From JBBPYR01 sp038199755 (lineage in GTDB: Bacteria > Chloroflexota > Ktedonobacteria > Ktedonobacterales > Ktedonobacteraceae): a DNA stretch of 64,000 nucleotides. Positions 27,200 through 35,945 of this stretch are shown piece by piece (within the stretch, counting starts at the first letter, position 1; every line of letters begins with the position of its first letter). The stretch spans positions 41,042 through 105,041 of the forward strand of contig JBBPYR010000122.1 in assembly GCA_038199755.1 (NCBI GenBank), in the 5' to 3' direction. The notes beneath the pieces are model-generated. The model was given only the letters and a program-made list of their open reading frames with translations, did no database searches and was not told the origin of the DNA. The position numbers and the translations under genes are program-made.

Positions 27200-27241
27200 A
27201 TTGATAGAAATGAAATTTTACAAGATTTCATTTCTATCAAT
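27200..27241. terminator. 17-bp perfect inverted repeat, AT-rich hairpin
   Basis: ATTGATAGAAATGAAAT (27200-27216) and its exact complement (27225-27241) flank an 8-base loop and are followed by GTTTATTTG. It lies after the SDR remnant and 100 bases before the Ohr gene. It may be a terminator or a leader hairpin; a small palindromic repeat element is also possible. Confidence 0.4.
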
Positions 27242-27341
27242 GTTTATTTGCCTATTTCTTTTTAGAAAGCAGCATCATCTTCTCGGTCACTTGCGCCGCA
27301 GGTAGATCCGCACATCACACGAAAGGAAAACAAAACAACAT

Positions 27342-27761
27342 ATGAAGGTAATTTATACAGCTGAAGCAACAGTTCACGGTGGACGACAAGGAGAGGCTCG
27401 CTCCTCAGATGGCAACCTGATCGTGAAGTTGGGTACCCCAAAAGAGATGGGCGGGACAGGTGAGGGTACCAATCCTGAACAACTCTTTGCCGTCGGGTAC
27501 GCAGCTTGCTTCCAGTCAGCGCTGATACGCGTTGCGCAACGCGAGCATGTGGATGCAAGTCAGTCTACCATCACCGCTAAAGTGGGCATTGGTCCTAGCG
27601 GCCAGGGTGGGTTTGGGCTCGAAGTCGAACTGATCGTCGCAATCCCAGATGTCGATACAGCCACTGGCGAAAAAATCCTAGCACTCGCCCATCAGGTCTG
27701 CCCCTATTCCAATGCTACACGTGGCAATATCCCCGTCAAACTCACCTTTGAGGAGCAATAG
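27342..27761 (+). CDS. ohr: Organic hydroperoxide resistance protein, Ohr (OsmC family)
   Basis: A 139-aa thiol peroxidase that reduces organic hydroperoxides. The two redox cysteines are in the expected contexts: AACFQSAL (about residue 57) and HQVCPYSNATRGN (about residue 122). The N-terminal Arg region TVHGGRQGEARSSDG also matches the Ohr subgroup and not the longer OsmC subgroup. Length is typical. The gene stands alone with its own terminator candidate; Ohr genes are often controlled by OhrR, but none is nearby. Confidence 0.93.
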   Translation: MKVIYTAEATVHGGRQGEARSSDGNLIVKLGTPKEMGGTGEGTNPEQLFAVGYAACFQSALIRVAQREHVDASQSTITAKVGIGPSGQGGFGLEVELIVAIPDVDTATGEKILALAHQVCPYSNATRGNIPVKLTFEEQ

Positions 27762-27784
27762 CTGGCCACCCTCTAACACCCACT

Positions 27785-27816
27785 AAGAGCTTGTGCCATC
27801 TGCAACTCTTTTTTTT
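27785..27816 (+). terminator. Intrinsic terminator after ohr
   Basis: AAGAG/CTCTT (27785-27789 with 27806-27810) extends with TTG/CAA after one bulged base, and runs into an eight-T tract (27809-27816). Stem followed directly by T-run, 24 bases after the ohr stop. Confidence 0.6.
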
Positions 27817-27876
27817 GTGAATCGTAGAGATTGAAGGCAGAGCAGTAAATACGTCATAACAAGAAAGATATTGCAG

Positions 27877-29061
27877 ATGCAAACACCAAGCTACAAAGAG
27901 CAACTATACGCTCCTTACGAATGGTATCGTACGATGCGTGCTACAAAGCCCGTCTATCAAGACCCCGCCTGGGGTGGTTGGCAAGTCTTTAGCTATCCCG
28001 AAGTCATGCGTGTACTGAGCGAGTATGCGACCTTCTCGTCTGACAATCAGCGCATGGCGCAATTTGAAGGTGGCGAGGGCGGCATGGACCCAATCGGTAA
28101 TAGCATCATCCGCATGGACCCGCCACGCCATCGCCAGTTGCGTAACCTCGTCACACAGGCATTTACGCCCCGCATCGTGGCACAACTTGAGCCCCGTATC
28201 AGTGCCATCACGCATGACTTGCTGGACCATGTCACCACAGCCGGTGAGATGGATGTGGTACGCGACCTGGCCTATCCGCTGCCCGTAACGGTCATCTCAG
28301 AACTGCTGGGCATTCCTGCTGAGTTACGCGAGGATTTCAAACGCTGGTCCGACGCACTGGTATCTGGAGACGAGGGCACCACGGAGGAGGAGCGTATCCA
28401 ACTCTATCAAGAGGTTCAAGGCATGTATGGCTATTTCGCGCAGGTGTTGGAGGAGCGGCGGGCGCATCCACAGAATGATCTGGTGAGCGCGCTACTGGCG
28501 GCTGAGGTCGATGGGCAACGCCTGAGCAATGTGGAACTGCTCGGTTTCTGCGGTTTGCTGCTGGTAGCAGGCAACGAGACGACAACCAACTTGCTAGGCA
28601 ACATGATGCTCTGCTTTGACGAGCATCCTGAACTGGTGGAGCGTCTGCGTGCCAATCGTGCCCTGGTGCCGGGTGCCATAGAGGAGGTCTTGCGCTATTA
28701 TTCGCCTGTGAAGGCGATGGTGCGCGTGACGACAACCGAGACCGTGCTCGGCGATCAGCACATGGGGGCCAATCAGTTTGTGGTGGCCTGGATCGGCTCA
28801 GCGAACCGTGACGAGGCCGAGTTCCCCGACGCCGACCGCTTCGACATTGAACGCGAGCCCAATCGCCACATCGCCTTCGGGCGCGGCATCCATTTCTGCC
28901 TGGGTGCTCCTCTGGCAAGGCTGGAAGGGAAGATCGCCCTCAATGCCCTACTCGATCGCCTGCCTGGAAACTGGCAGATAGCTGATCAGCCATTGGAGAT
29001 GATCAAAAGCTTCATCGTTTTCGGCGCAAAGAAATTGCCTATGACGTGGGGCAAGAATTAG
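27877..29061 (+). CDS. Cytochrome P450
   Basis: 394 aa, a normal length for soluble bacterial P450s. The I-helix oxygen-activation motif is AGNETTTN (about residue 230), the K-helix ExxR is EEVLR (about 268), and the haem loop is FGRGIHFCLGAPLAR (Cys about 340). MDPPRHRQLR is the usual C-helix segment. It is a soluble monooxygenase needing separate ferredoxin partners, none of which is encoded nearby. Substrate unknown; the closest type would be CYP107/CYP109-like from memory only. ATG 27877 preferred; TTG 27871 is in frame. Confidence 0.93.
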   Translation: MQTPSYKEQLYAPYEWYRTMRATKPVYQDPAWGGWQVFSYPEVMRVLSEYATFSSDNQRMAQFEGGEGGMDPIGNSIIRMDPPRHRQLRNLVTQAFTPRIVAQLEPRISAITHDLLDHVTTAGEMDVVRDLAYPLPVTVISELLGIPAELREDFKRWSDALVSGDEGTTEEERIQLYQEVQGMYGYFAQVLEERRAHPQNDLVSALLAAEVDGQRLSNVELLGFCGLLLVAGNETTTNLLGNMMLCFDEHPELVERLRANRALVPGAIEEVLRYYSPVKAMVRVTTTETVLGDQHMGANQFVVAWIGSANRDEAEFPDADRFDIEREPNRHIAFGRGIHFCLGAPLARLEGKIALNALLDRLPGNWQIADQPLEMIKSFIVFGAKKLPMTWGKN

Positions 29062-29063
29062 TT

Positions 29064-29199
29064 TCAAAAACAATGGACAAGAAAACCTTGGAACTGGAGC
29101 CACTCGCTAAAACGATCAATCCAGTGGTCGGCTGGTAGCCCTTGCTTCCTCATGCCGAAACCATGGCCACCCTGGGCATAAATATGCAGTTCGAATCGA
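29064..29199 (-). pseudogene. C-terminal remnant of an alpha/beta-hydrolase esterase
   Basis: On the minus strand this reads FELHIYAQGGHGFGMRKQG and then LPADHWIDRFSEWLQFQGF before a TGA at 29064-29066. The GGHGFG segment carries the catalytic histidine position of acetyl-xylan-esterase-like hydrolases, and the WIDRFSEWL ending is typical of them. Nothing of the catalytic serine or oxyanion region remains; the sequence 5' of it belongs to a different gene remnant. It is a decayed fragment. Confidence 0.6.
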
Positions 29200-29482
29200 A
29201 GGTCTGATAGCACAGGCGATGCTCGTAACTAGTCCAGCCGGGGTTCAGCACGGCATCGCCGATGGTGACGCCGTTGAGTTGTGCCTCGTAGACGCCCAGA
29301 GCCGTCACATATAGTCGCGCCTTCAGCACGCCCGCGTGGACAGCGAACTCACGGCGCAGCAACGGAGTAGGTTGCGGTCGGCTGATATCCTCCTCCCCGA
29401 GGCGTGCATACGCACACCACCTTTTCAAGAAGGGATACTTGCCTGTAATCAAAGCGTCACAGCAGGTATCCACTCGTACCAA
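29194..29482 (-). pseudogene. N-terminal remnant of a GH78 alpha-L-rhamnosidase
   Basis: The minus-strand frame reads PQPTPLLRREFAVHAG, ARLYVTALGVYEAQLNG, GDAVLNPGWTSYEHRLCYQTFD, the pattern of the N-terminal lectin-like domain (Bac_rhamnosid_N) of GH78 enzymes. It then joins, at a TTCGAA site near 29194-29199, to the tail of an esterase in another frame. The catalytic (alpha/alpha)6 barrel is absent. This is a deletion junction between two carbohydrate-active enzyme genes, and neither is functional. Confidence 0.6.
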
Positions 29483-29514
29483 AGACGCTCGCTTAGCTAT
29501 ATATACAGCGTAAA

Positions 29515-31056
29515 CTACTCGTCCTCCATAACAGGGGGATAGAGCACACGTACCTGAATGGGGCGGCCCTGCGACGAGTGCCTGCGCATCTCGAAGAGAT
29601 TTGGGTGAGCCTTGACGAGCTGTGAGAGCGTCTGGTGTCCATAGCGACGGGGTGTGAAGAGAGGATCAAGCCTGATGAAAAACGCTTCCAGCTCAGGCAG
29701 GAAAAGCCAGCCTGTTTCGGCTTCCTCTGCGTGTGCTTGTCTCTCGGTTTGATTATACACAAGCAAGGCTTGCACTGATTGGTAGACTGGCTCCCGTTTG
29801 GGTTTAACCAGCGGGCCATAGAGCCGCTCTGCCATTGCCCCCATGACGGCCATCACCTCTTTGAGCACTGGTTTGTGGGAAAAGAAGAGCACTTCGCTCA
29901 CACCCTCAGCAAAGCTCTCTTCGGTGAGATTGAGCCCCTGATAGACAAGCAGCAACAGGTGCCGACACTCGGCTGCCCGCACCTTTTCAACCTTGCGGCG
30001 CAAGTAGGTGGGGGTCCAGAAGCCAACGAGTTCGATCAGGAGTTTGCGCGTCGGGTCCTGCGAGTGTGTGGCGACGAAATCTGGGATCATCACCGTATCG
30101 CCGAGTAGCAGCACTTCGCGCTCACGTTCGAGCTGCCAGCCGCCGCGCTCTGCCCCGAATTTTTCCTGCAACTGGGTGAACTCCTCGGCAAATTCGCGTT
30201 CCAGGCGGCTATCATAGCGACCACTAGCTTTGAAGGAGGAACGCAGCGTGCTTGAAGAGTCTAGCCGATAGATCAGAGCTTGCGGGCAGAGATGGGTACG
30301 CACCTCCGCCGCCAATTGCCAGCGTTCGCAGAGCAAGACGGCGGGCAGGAAGGCAGCGAAGGCGCGCCCATAGCGGGTAGTGCTTTGGACAAACGGCGAG
30401 ATGGGACCAGCCAAATCGAGCCGATATCCCCCTTCAGGTAAGGGATATGCCCAGAACATGAGTTGGAACAGTTTGAGGAATTTCCACAGGTCTTTAAAGC
30501 CATCGTACACCTCAATGCGGACCAGCGTAGCGGTGTAGAGCACGCCACGCGCGAGTTCCAGGTTGTAGCGAGCCAGTAATTCCCCTGGCATCCAGACTGG
30601 TCCTGTCTCGACGAGGAGTTGTTCTTCGGCCCGGTCAGCAAAGAGCGCGGCTTCCAGTTCGGTGCCACTCGCTCCTACCTCTGTGGCGAGTTGCTGCACA
30701 ACCTCGGCACGCACGTGAGGATGGAACAGTTCCGGTGAGCCATAGACCGGTCCACGCTCAAAGAGCCGTCTGCGCACCTCACTGGGAGGGAGTTTAGTGG
30801 CAAGAGGGGCGAAGGTGGCGGCATCTGTAAGTACCTTTGCCAGTCCACGTACGATCAGATAGTCGGTGCGGCTCCCCTCGTAGGCAGACAATGCTGCCTC
30901 CCAGTTGGCTCTGCTCTGCCCTAGAAACTGCTGGAAGAGGGTGATGAGGTCACCGGCAGTTTGTTGCCAGAAGCCGCTACTTTCATCGAGCCACTGCACA
31001 CCTAGTTCGGAACCCGAACGCACAAGGAAGGGACGCACGAGGTCAGCTGTCAGCAT
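29515..31056 (-). CDS. Bax1-like nuclease partner of XPB (DUF790)
   Basis: 513 aa. DUF790 proteins, including archaeal Bax1, are structure-specific nucleases that bind the XPB helicase. Recognisable parts are MLTADLVRPFLVR at the start, LARYNLELARGVLYTATLVRIEVYDGFKDLWKFLKLF in the middle, and a late nuclease-fold segment with DTVMIPDFVATH and LLIELVGFWTPTYLRRK, which has the PDF...ELxGFW acidic residues of a PD-(D/E)XK-type centre. It is downstream of, and overlaps by 14 bases, the helicase gene, as in archaea. It probably acts in nucleotide-excision-type DNA repair, or possibly defence. Confidence 0.82.
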   Translation of the reverse strand: MLTADLVRPFLVRSGSELGVQWLDESSGFWQQTAGDLITLFQQFLGQSRANWEAALSAYEGSRTDYLIVRGLAKVLTDAATFAPLATKLPPSEVRRRLFERGPVYGSPELFHPHVRAEVVQQLATEVGASGTELEAALFADRAEEQLLVETGPVWMPGELLARYNLELARGVLYTATLVRIEVYDGFKDLWKFLKLFQLMFWAYPLPEGGYRLDLAGPISPFVQSTTRYGRAFAAFLPAVLLCERWQLAAEVRTHLCPQALIYRLDSSSTLRSSFKASGRYDSRLEREFAEEFTQLQEKFGAERGGWQLEREREVLLLGDTVMIPDFVATHSQDPTRKLLIELVGFWTPTYLRRKVEKVRAAECRHLLLLVYQGLNLTEESFAEGVSEVLFFSHKPVLKEVMAVMGAMAERLYGPLVKPKREPVYQSVQALLVYNQTERQAHAEEAETGWLFLPELEAFFIRLDPLFTPRRYGHQTLSQLVKAHPNLFEMRRHSSQGRPIQVRVLYPPVMEDE

Positions 31057-32443
31057 GATTTGCCTCCTGCTGCTCTTTGACCGCCCGCCTCCGCCGCTGC
31101 GAACGGCCCTCCTCTACCGTGTCACGCGCCACGACCTCATAAAGTACTGCTTGTCGGTTCTCCACTTTGCGCAATACACGCCCTAAGCGTTGAATATACT
31201 CTCGCGCACCCGCGGTCCCTCCCAGCACAATCGCCACCTTCGCCTCTGGCACGTCCACTCCTTCGTTAAGTACTCGCGATGTAATGAGTGCCTGGTAGTG
31301 CCGTTGAGCAAAGCCATCAAGGATATCTTTGCGTTCAGCGGCACCCGTTTCATGGCTGATGACGGGTATCAGAAGGCGACGTGCCAACGCATAGGCAACA
31401 GTGTTGTTCTCAGTAAAGATGAGGCAGAGATCGCCTTGATGCTCGTGCAAGAGCGTCTCGACCACCTGAAATTTACCCTGGCAACCTGCGAGCAGGCGGA
31501 GCACGCGCTGGCGGGCTAGCAATGCAGCTCTCGCCTCGCGCTCTGTCGCTGAGAGGCGAGTCAGCTCATTCAACCATGCCGGGCCGAAGCGTTTGGGCAA
31601 TTGCCGCGCCTGTACAAAGCCCATATAACGAGTGTATTCGCGCTCGTAATCCTGTCGTTCCTGCGGTGTGAGGGTGACGCGCAGCCGCTGTGTGCGGTAA
31701 CGGGCCAGTTGCTCTCCCACCAAGTCTTCGATACGTTGCACAAAGACCAATGGCCCGATGAGTTCGTCCAGGTGCCAGCGGCCCCGCGCCTCGCGTTGTT
31801 CCTCCTCGCTAGGATAGGTGGCGGTTAGTCCCAAGCGCAAGGGGGCGGGAGCCATGAAAGCGGCCTCGCCCCAGGCTTTAGCGGGAAGGTGATGAACTTC
31901 ATCAAAAATGATGAGCTTATACTGGGAGCCGTAATCAGCCATGAGATCACCGAGGGAGTGATAGGTGGTCACAGTGAGCGGATGCAGCAGCTTTTCCCCT
32001 CCATAGTAGACGCCGATGTCGGTATCAAAGGCCGAGCGTAGGCGACTGTACCATTGGTGCAAGAGGTCTACCGTTGGACAGACAACCACTGCCGAGCGTT
32101 TTACTTGAGCAATGGCGTGGATTGCAAGCAGGGTCTTGCCCGCCCCGGTGGGCAGCACGACGCTACCTCGTCTCTCGGCCTTATTCCAGGCGGCGAGGGC
32201 AGCATGCTGATAGTCATGCAGTTCACGAGTATCCTGTAATGAGGCATGCAGTGGTTGCCAACGCCGCACCTGGTTGGTAATCTCTTGCTGTGCTAGCCAG
32301 GGCAGCAGCACACCATAAGCGTACGCTGGACAACGCCAACGACCATTGATCCAGGCGAAGGGAGCGGGCATCGTCTCCTCTCCTGTGCCGCCGTCAAGCA
32401 CCAATGTTCCACCCTGAAAAAACAAACGTTTGTTCTTACTCAT
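31043..32443 (-). CDS. XPB-like superfamily 2 DNA helicase
   Basis: 466 aa. Helicase motifs in order: YQHAALAAW (Q-like), LPTGAGKT (Walker A, about residue 98), DEVHHLPA (motif II, DEVH), GLTATY (motif III), then the second RecA domain with LIFTENNTVA, VLNEGVDVPEA (motif V) and QRLGRVLRK (motif VI). The region before motif Q and the pairing with a DUF790 gene fit archaeal-type XPB and not RecQ or UvrB. The C-terminus is strongly basic (RSQRRRRAVK). It would unwind or melt damaged DNA for the Bax1 nuclease. Upstream gene 32520-33881 lies 76 bases away in the same direction. Confidence 0.85.
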   Translation of the reverse strand: MSKNKRLFFQGGTLVLDGGTGEETMPAPFAWINGRWRCPAYAYGVLLPWLAQQEITNQVRRWQPLHASLQDTRELHDYQHAALAAWNKAERRGSVVLPTGAGKTLLAIHAIAQVKRSAVVVCPTVDLLHQWYSRLRSAFDTDIGVYYGGEKLLHPLTVTTYHSLGDLMADYGSQYKLIIFDEVHHLPAKAWGEAAFMAPAPLRLGLTATYPSEEEQREARGRWHLDELIGPLVFVQRIEDLVGEQLARYRTQRLRVTLTPQERQDYEREYTRYMGFVQARQLPKRFGPAWLNELTRLSATEREARAALLARQRVLRLLAGCQGKFQVVETLLHEHQGDLCLIFTENNTVAYALARRLLIPVISHETGAAERKDILDGFAQRHYQALITSRVLNEGVDVPEAKVAIVLGGTAGAREYIQRLGRVLRKVENRQAVLYEVVARDTVEEGRSQRRRRAVKEQQEANHADS

Positions 32444-32519
32444 ACCATGAGCATAGCAGAGAGACAGGGCTTTTGTCTAGCATATTTTTCTCGAACATCC
32501 ACTCTTACCTATTTTTCGC

Positions 32520-33881
32520 TCACGGGTGGGATACCTCGTTTGCTAGCACATTGAGGTGTGTAGCCGCCTGCGTAGGGGAACCTGACGTACGGAAAATCTC
32601 CCGCACATCGCGTGAGAGGGGAAGCGGTACGGCATATCCCACACGATAGCCGTTCCAAAGACGGGCGTCAAGTAAGCCAGGAGCCGCAGTAAGCGGGTTG
32701 GGATCATCAGAGACGAGCCAGAGGCCATCCCCGTTCAGCAAAACTGGCATCGTTCCACGCTTCACGAGGCGCGCCAGATGCGCAAACAAGGTAGCGCGAC
32801 TGCCCCCGACAATATGAGTCCACCACTCAGAACGGAACAATCCACCCGTTGGTTGCTCGTGAGAGAAGTGAGTCAGACCCAAATTAGCCAGAAGTGCGAT
32901 GCTCGCGGTGGTATTGGTTCGCCCTTGCTCATGTTTGAAGAGCGGTGAGGAGATCGACACCCGTTGTGCCGCCTGCCAGAGCGCACTTGCCCACGATTGA
33001 AGTGCCTCCTGCGATTGCGGCCAGAAGAAACCCTCGCACACCTGCACCTGGTAGCCGAGATTGCGGCTGCACTGCACTTGCTGCGTACTCATCCACTCAC
33101 CATCCAGACAATTGGGCAACAGTTTGCCATCGAAGATGGAGCCTGCTCGTTCGGCCTGTACGTGCCAAAGCCCCGGACACTTGCCATCATAGGCGCGTCC
33201 CGTGACCGAATACTCGGAGGCTCCAGCTGGCAGGCTGATATGCAGGCAAGCCTCCAGGTGATAAGAGAGATGGATATAGTGGTGCAGATATTTGTAGCGT
33301 TGCTCTTCTCGCGTCAGTGGCCGCATCCAGGCCAAATCACGCGCCCGCTCATCTAAAATCGCAGATGCGAGGTCGCGTTCCTGTTCTTGCGACGAGGAAT
33401 GCTTGCCCAAGGTGGAAGTCGAGTTGGTTATTAGCTCACTGAGCAACTGCTCAGCAAGTAATGCAGGGCCATCGCTCACTGGATGTTCTAGCACTCGTTC
33501 AAGATAGCTAATGGTAGCAAGCAAGCTGGTTGCGTCCGCCAGCTGCCATCCCCACCCAGCGTGTTCGGGAAAGGCGAACACCAGGTGACGGCTGAGTCGC
33601 TGATCGCTTTTAGGCAATAGTAAGACGGAAAGCGGCTGCCCTAGCTCTGGTGAAGTGGAACGGACGATCACCGTCCACTGGCTTTCAGCTGACTGAAACC
33701 AGGAGTGTGTCAAGGTCTGCGACCAGCGCGTTCTAGGCATCACCCACAGCGTACTTATTTCGGTCTGCCAGAGAAAGGCAAGCAGCTCGCCTGCTTCAGC
33801 CGCATCTATCGGCAGCAAGAGGGTGCGCAGTGTACGCTTTCCGTCCGCAAAAAGATCATGCAGGAGCAACTCATGCTCCAT
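32520..33881 (-). CDS. Uncharacterised protein; C-terminal half resembles a degenerate family-B DNA-polymerase-like palm
   Basis: 453 aa, not firmly recognised. Residues 1-170 have no motif I can name. The second half has WHVQAERAGSIFDGKLLPN, DGEWMSTQQVQCSRNLGYQVQVCEGFFWP, a FRSEWWTHIVGGSRATLFAHL helix and LLNGDGLWLVSDDPNP. I recall this order (a regular strand, VTTP-like helix, RPDW-like helix, then a DTDS-like strand) from polymerase-like proteins of actinobacterial linear plasmids and telomere loci. Here the DTDS position reads NGDG, so catalysis is doubtful. The proposal rests on memory of patterns, not a search. It precedes the XPB/Bax1 pair and may be co-transcribed. Confidence 0.55.
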   Translation of the reverse strand: MEHELLLHDLFADGKRTLRTLLLPIDAAEAGELLAFLWQTEISTLWVMPRTRWSQTLTHSWFQSAESQWTVIVRSTSPELGQPLSVLLLPKSDQRLSRHLVFAFPEHAGWGWQLADATSLLATISYLERVLEHPVSDGPALLAEQLLSELITNSTSTLGKHSSSQEQERDLASAILDERARDLAWMRPLTREEQRYKYLHHYIHLSYHLEACLHISLPAGASEYSVTGRAYDGKCPGLWHVQAERAGSIFDGKLLPNCLDGEWMSTQQVQCSRNLGYQVQVCEGFFWPQSQEALQSWASALWQAAQRVSISSPLFKHEQGRTNTTASIALLANLGLTHFSHEQPTGGLFRSEWWTHIVGGSRATLFAHLARLVKRGTMPVLLNGDGLWLVSDDPNPLTAAPGLLDARLWNGYRVGYAVPLPLSRDVREIFRTSGSPTQAATHLNVLANEVSHP

Positions 33882-34111
33882 CAGAACACCAATCGTTGTC
33901 TGTGGTTGTCGCTTCGATAGCAGCAGTTCTCTCGTGTATATCTCTTCTTTCTAACAAGGCAAGAAGATTATTCGCGGCACTGCCGTACAAGGCAAACTTG
34001 CCTCTTTATCACCTTCTCCAGCCTATTTACATGCTAGAACACTATTCTCCCTGACACTGCAAAAAGCGGTATCGGCATCGGAATCAAACAAAGCCATCCT
34101 AAAACTGTGAA

Positions 34112-35641
34112 TTACATTCCCGTTCGCGGCCTATATTGAATGGCTTCCGCGATATGATTGGCGGCGATGGCGTCGTTTCCAGCAAGATCGGCGATACTGC
34201 GGGCCAGCTTGAGCACACGATGATAGGCACGTGCCGACAAATGCAACTGTTGCATAGCGGCTTTCAACAGCTTTTCACCAGAGACATCCGTTTGACAGAA
34301 ATTACGCACCTCGGCAGGACCCATCTCGGAGTTACAGGTGAGGCTTGTTCCCTTGAAACGCTGAAGTTGCCGCTCACGGGCCGCTTGCACGCGCTTGCGT
34401 ATCATCGCCGAGGTCTCCACCTGCCGTTTATCCGCCAACTTCTCATAGTCTACACGCGGCACCTCCACATGGATATCTATGCGATCCATCAGTGGGCCAC
34501 TGATGCGCTTCTGATAGCGCGTAATCGTGTTGGCTGAGCAGGTACATTCTTTGACAGGGTCGCCATAATAGCCGCAAGGACAAGGATTCATGCTTGCGAC
34601 CAGCATAAAGTTCGCGGGATAGGTAATCGTGCCTTGTGCGCGTGAAATGGTCACGATCTTGTCTTCCAGTGGTTGACGCAAGACCTCTAACACGCTCTGG
34701 CCAAATTCTGGTAACTCGTCCAGAAACAGTACGCCGCGATGGGCAAGGCTAATTTCGCCGGGGCGCGGAATGCGTCCACCGCCAACCAGACCGGCATGGC
34801 TAGTGGTGTGATGAGGAGAGCGGAATGGACGCTGCAACACCAGCGGCACATCAGCTGGTAACATGCCGCTCACACTATAAATTTTGGTGACATCCAAGGC
34901 TTCTTCAATCACCATTCGCGGCAAAATTGAGGGAGTCGTACGCGCCAAAAGGGTTTTGCCAGACCCCGGAGGACCGCTCATCAAAATATTATGCCCACCG
35001 CTTGCCGCCACCTCTAAGGCACGCTTCACATGTTCCTGCCCGCGTACCGAAGACATATCATGGGTATAAATAGCCTCTTTTGTGTTGTCCAGAATATAGG
35101 GATCACGTGCATATGGCTCTATCTGGCGATCACCATTGAGATGAGCCACCAGTTGGCTCAACGTCTCCACAGGATAGACTGTCACACCATCCACGAGGGT
35201 GGCCTCCATCGCATCACTGACAGGCACAAAAACGGCCTTGACCTGCTTATCCCGTGCCAGCGATACCATAGGCAAAATGCCATTCGTGTGGCGTACAGAG
35301 CCATCGAGGGAAAGTTCGCCCAAGAAGAGATATTCTTCGATACGCTGCTCTAAGGGAATGTGGCCGGAGGCGAGCAAGATGCCTACCGCAATCGGCAGGT
35401 CATAGGCTGGGCCTTCTTTGCGTAGGTCGGCGGGGGCGAGATTGACCGTGATACGCTTATAGGGGAAGAGGCAACCGCTATTCTTAATTGCTGCTTTGAC
35501 ACGCTCTTTTGCCTCGTTGACAGCAGCATCTGGTAGACCGACGATCGTGAATGCTTGCATACCGTTAGCGAGATCAACCTCAACTTCTACCAGTGCTCCA
35601 TCGAGGCCGATAATCGCACAACTGCGAACCATTGCCAACAT
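34112..35641 (-). CDS. YifB/ComM family Mg-chelatase-like AAA+ ATPase
   Basis: 509 aa, the usual size. It has an N-terminal Lon-protease-like domain (FTIVGLPDAAVNEAKERVKAAI, ITVNLAPADLRKEGPAYDLPIA), the AAA+ core with MSGPPGSGKTLLARTTPSILP (Walker A), GVLFLDELPEF (Walker B), and the MNPCPCGYYGDP zinc-like motif of ComM. The C-terminal end is RSIADLAGNDAIAANHIAEAIQYRP. ComM helicases help branch migration during transformation in Vibrio; in other bacteria the role is less clear. ATG 35641 follows GAGGAG by about 11 bases; a GTG at 35653 abuts that site and is less likely. Confidence 0.93.
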   Translation of the reverse strand: MLAMVRSCAIIGLDGALVEVEVDLANGMQAFTIVGLPDAAVNEAKERVKAAIKNSGCLFPYKRITVNLAPADLRKEGPAYDLPIAVGILLASGHIPLEQRIEEYLFLGELSLDGSVRHTNGILPMVSLARDKQVKAVFVPVSDAMEATLVDGVTVYPVETLSQLVAHLNGDRQIEPYARDPYILDNTKEAIYTHDMSSVRGQEHVKRALEVAASGGHNILMSGPPGSGKTLLARTTPSILPRMVIEEALDVTKIYSVSGMLPADVPLVLQRPFRSPHHTTSHAGLVGGGRIPRPGEISLAHRGVLFLDELPEFGQSVLEVLRQPLEDKIVTISRAQGTITYPANFMLVASMNPCPCGYYGDPVKECTCSANTITRYQKRISGPLMDRIDIHVEVPRVDYEKLADKRQVETSAMIRKRVQAARERQLQRFKGTSLTCNSEMGPAEVRNFCQTDVSGEKLLKAAMQQLHLSARAYHRVLKLARSIADLAGNDAIAANHIAEAIQYRPRTGM

Positions 35642-35837
35642 AGTTAGGGACACTCCTCATCAATACTGCACGCTTATTATGCATGAAGGTGAGTTGAAAT
35701 GCAAGACGACAAAAGCGGCAATTATAGCAATGAAGCGCATCGTATTTCACAAATTATTCTCAATAGCATAACTCGTTGCCATCCGCAGTGAAGATCGACC
35801 TAACTTGCTCTCGGTGGTACACCAACCCCAAAAATGG

Positions 35838-35850
35838 TACTATCATAGTA
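35838..35850. promoter_or_regulatory. 13-bp palindrome upstream of the molybdenum hydroxylase gene
   Basis: TACTATCATAGTA is a perfect palindrome about 96 bases before the ATG at 35946, in the divergent control region between yifB and this gene. It contains TATCAT/ATAGTA -10-like hexamers on each strand, so it may be an operator overlapping a promoter. Confidence 0.3.
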
Positions 35851-35945
35851 TGTTTTCCTGGAGGACGACGATACCAGCCTTGCGTTCCCTATCCCTAGCA
35901 CTCCATAGCACACCATAATTTTCAGATAGAAAGCAGACAACGTTG

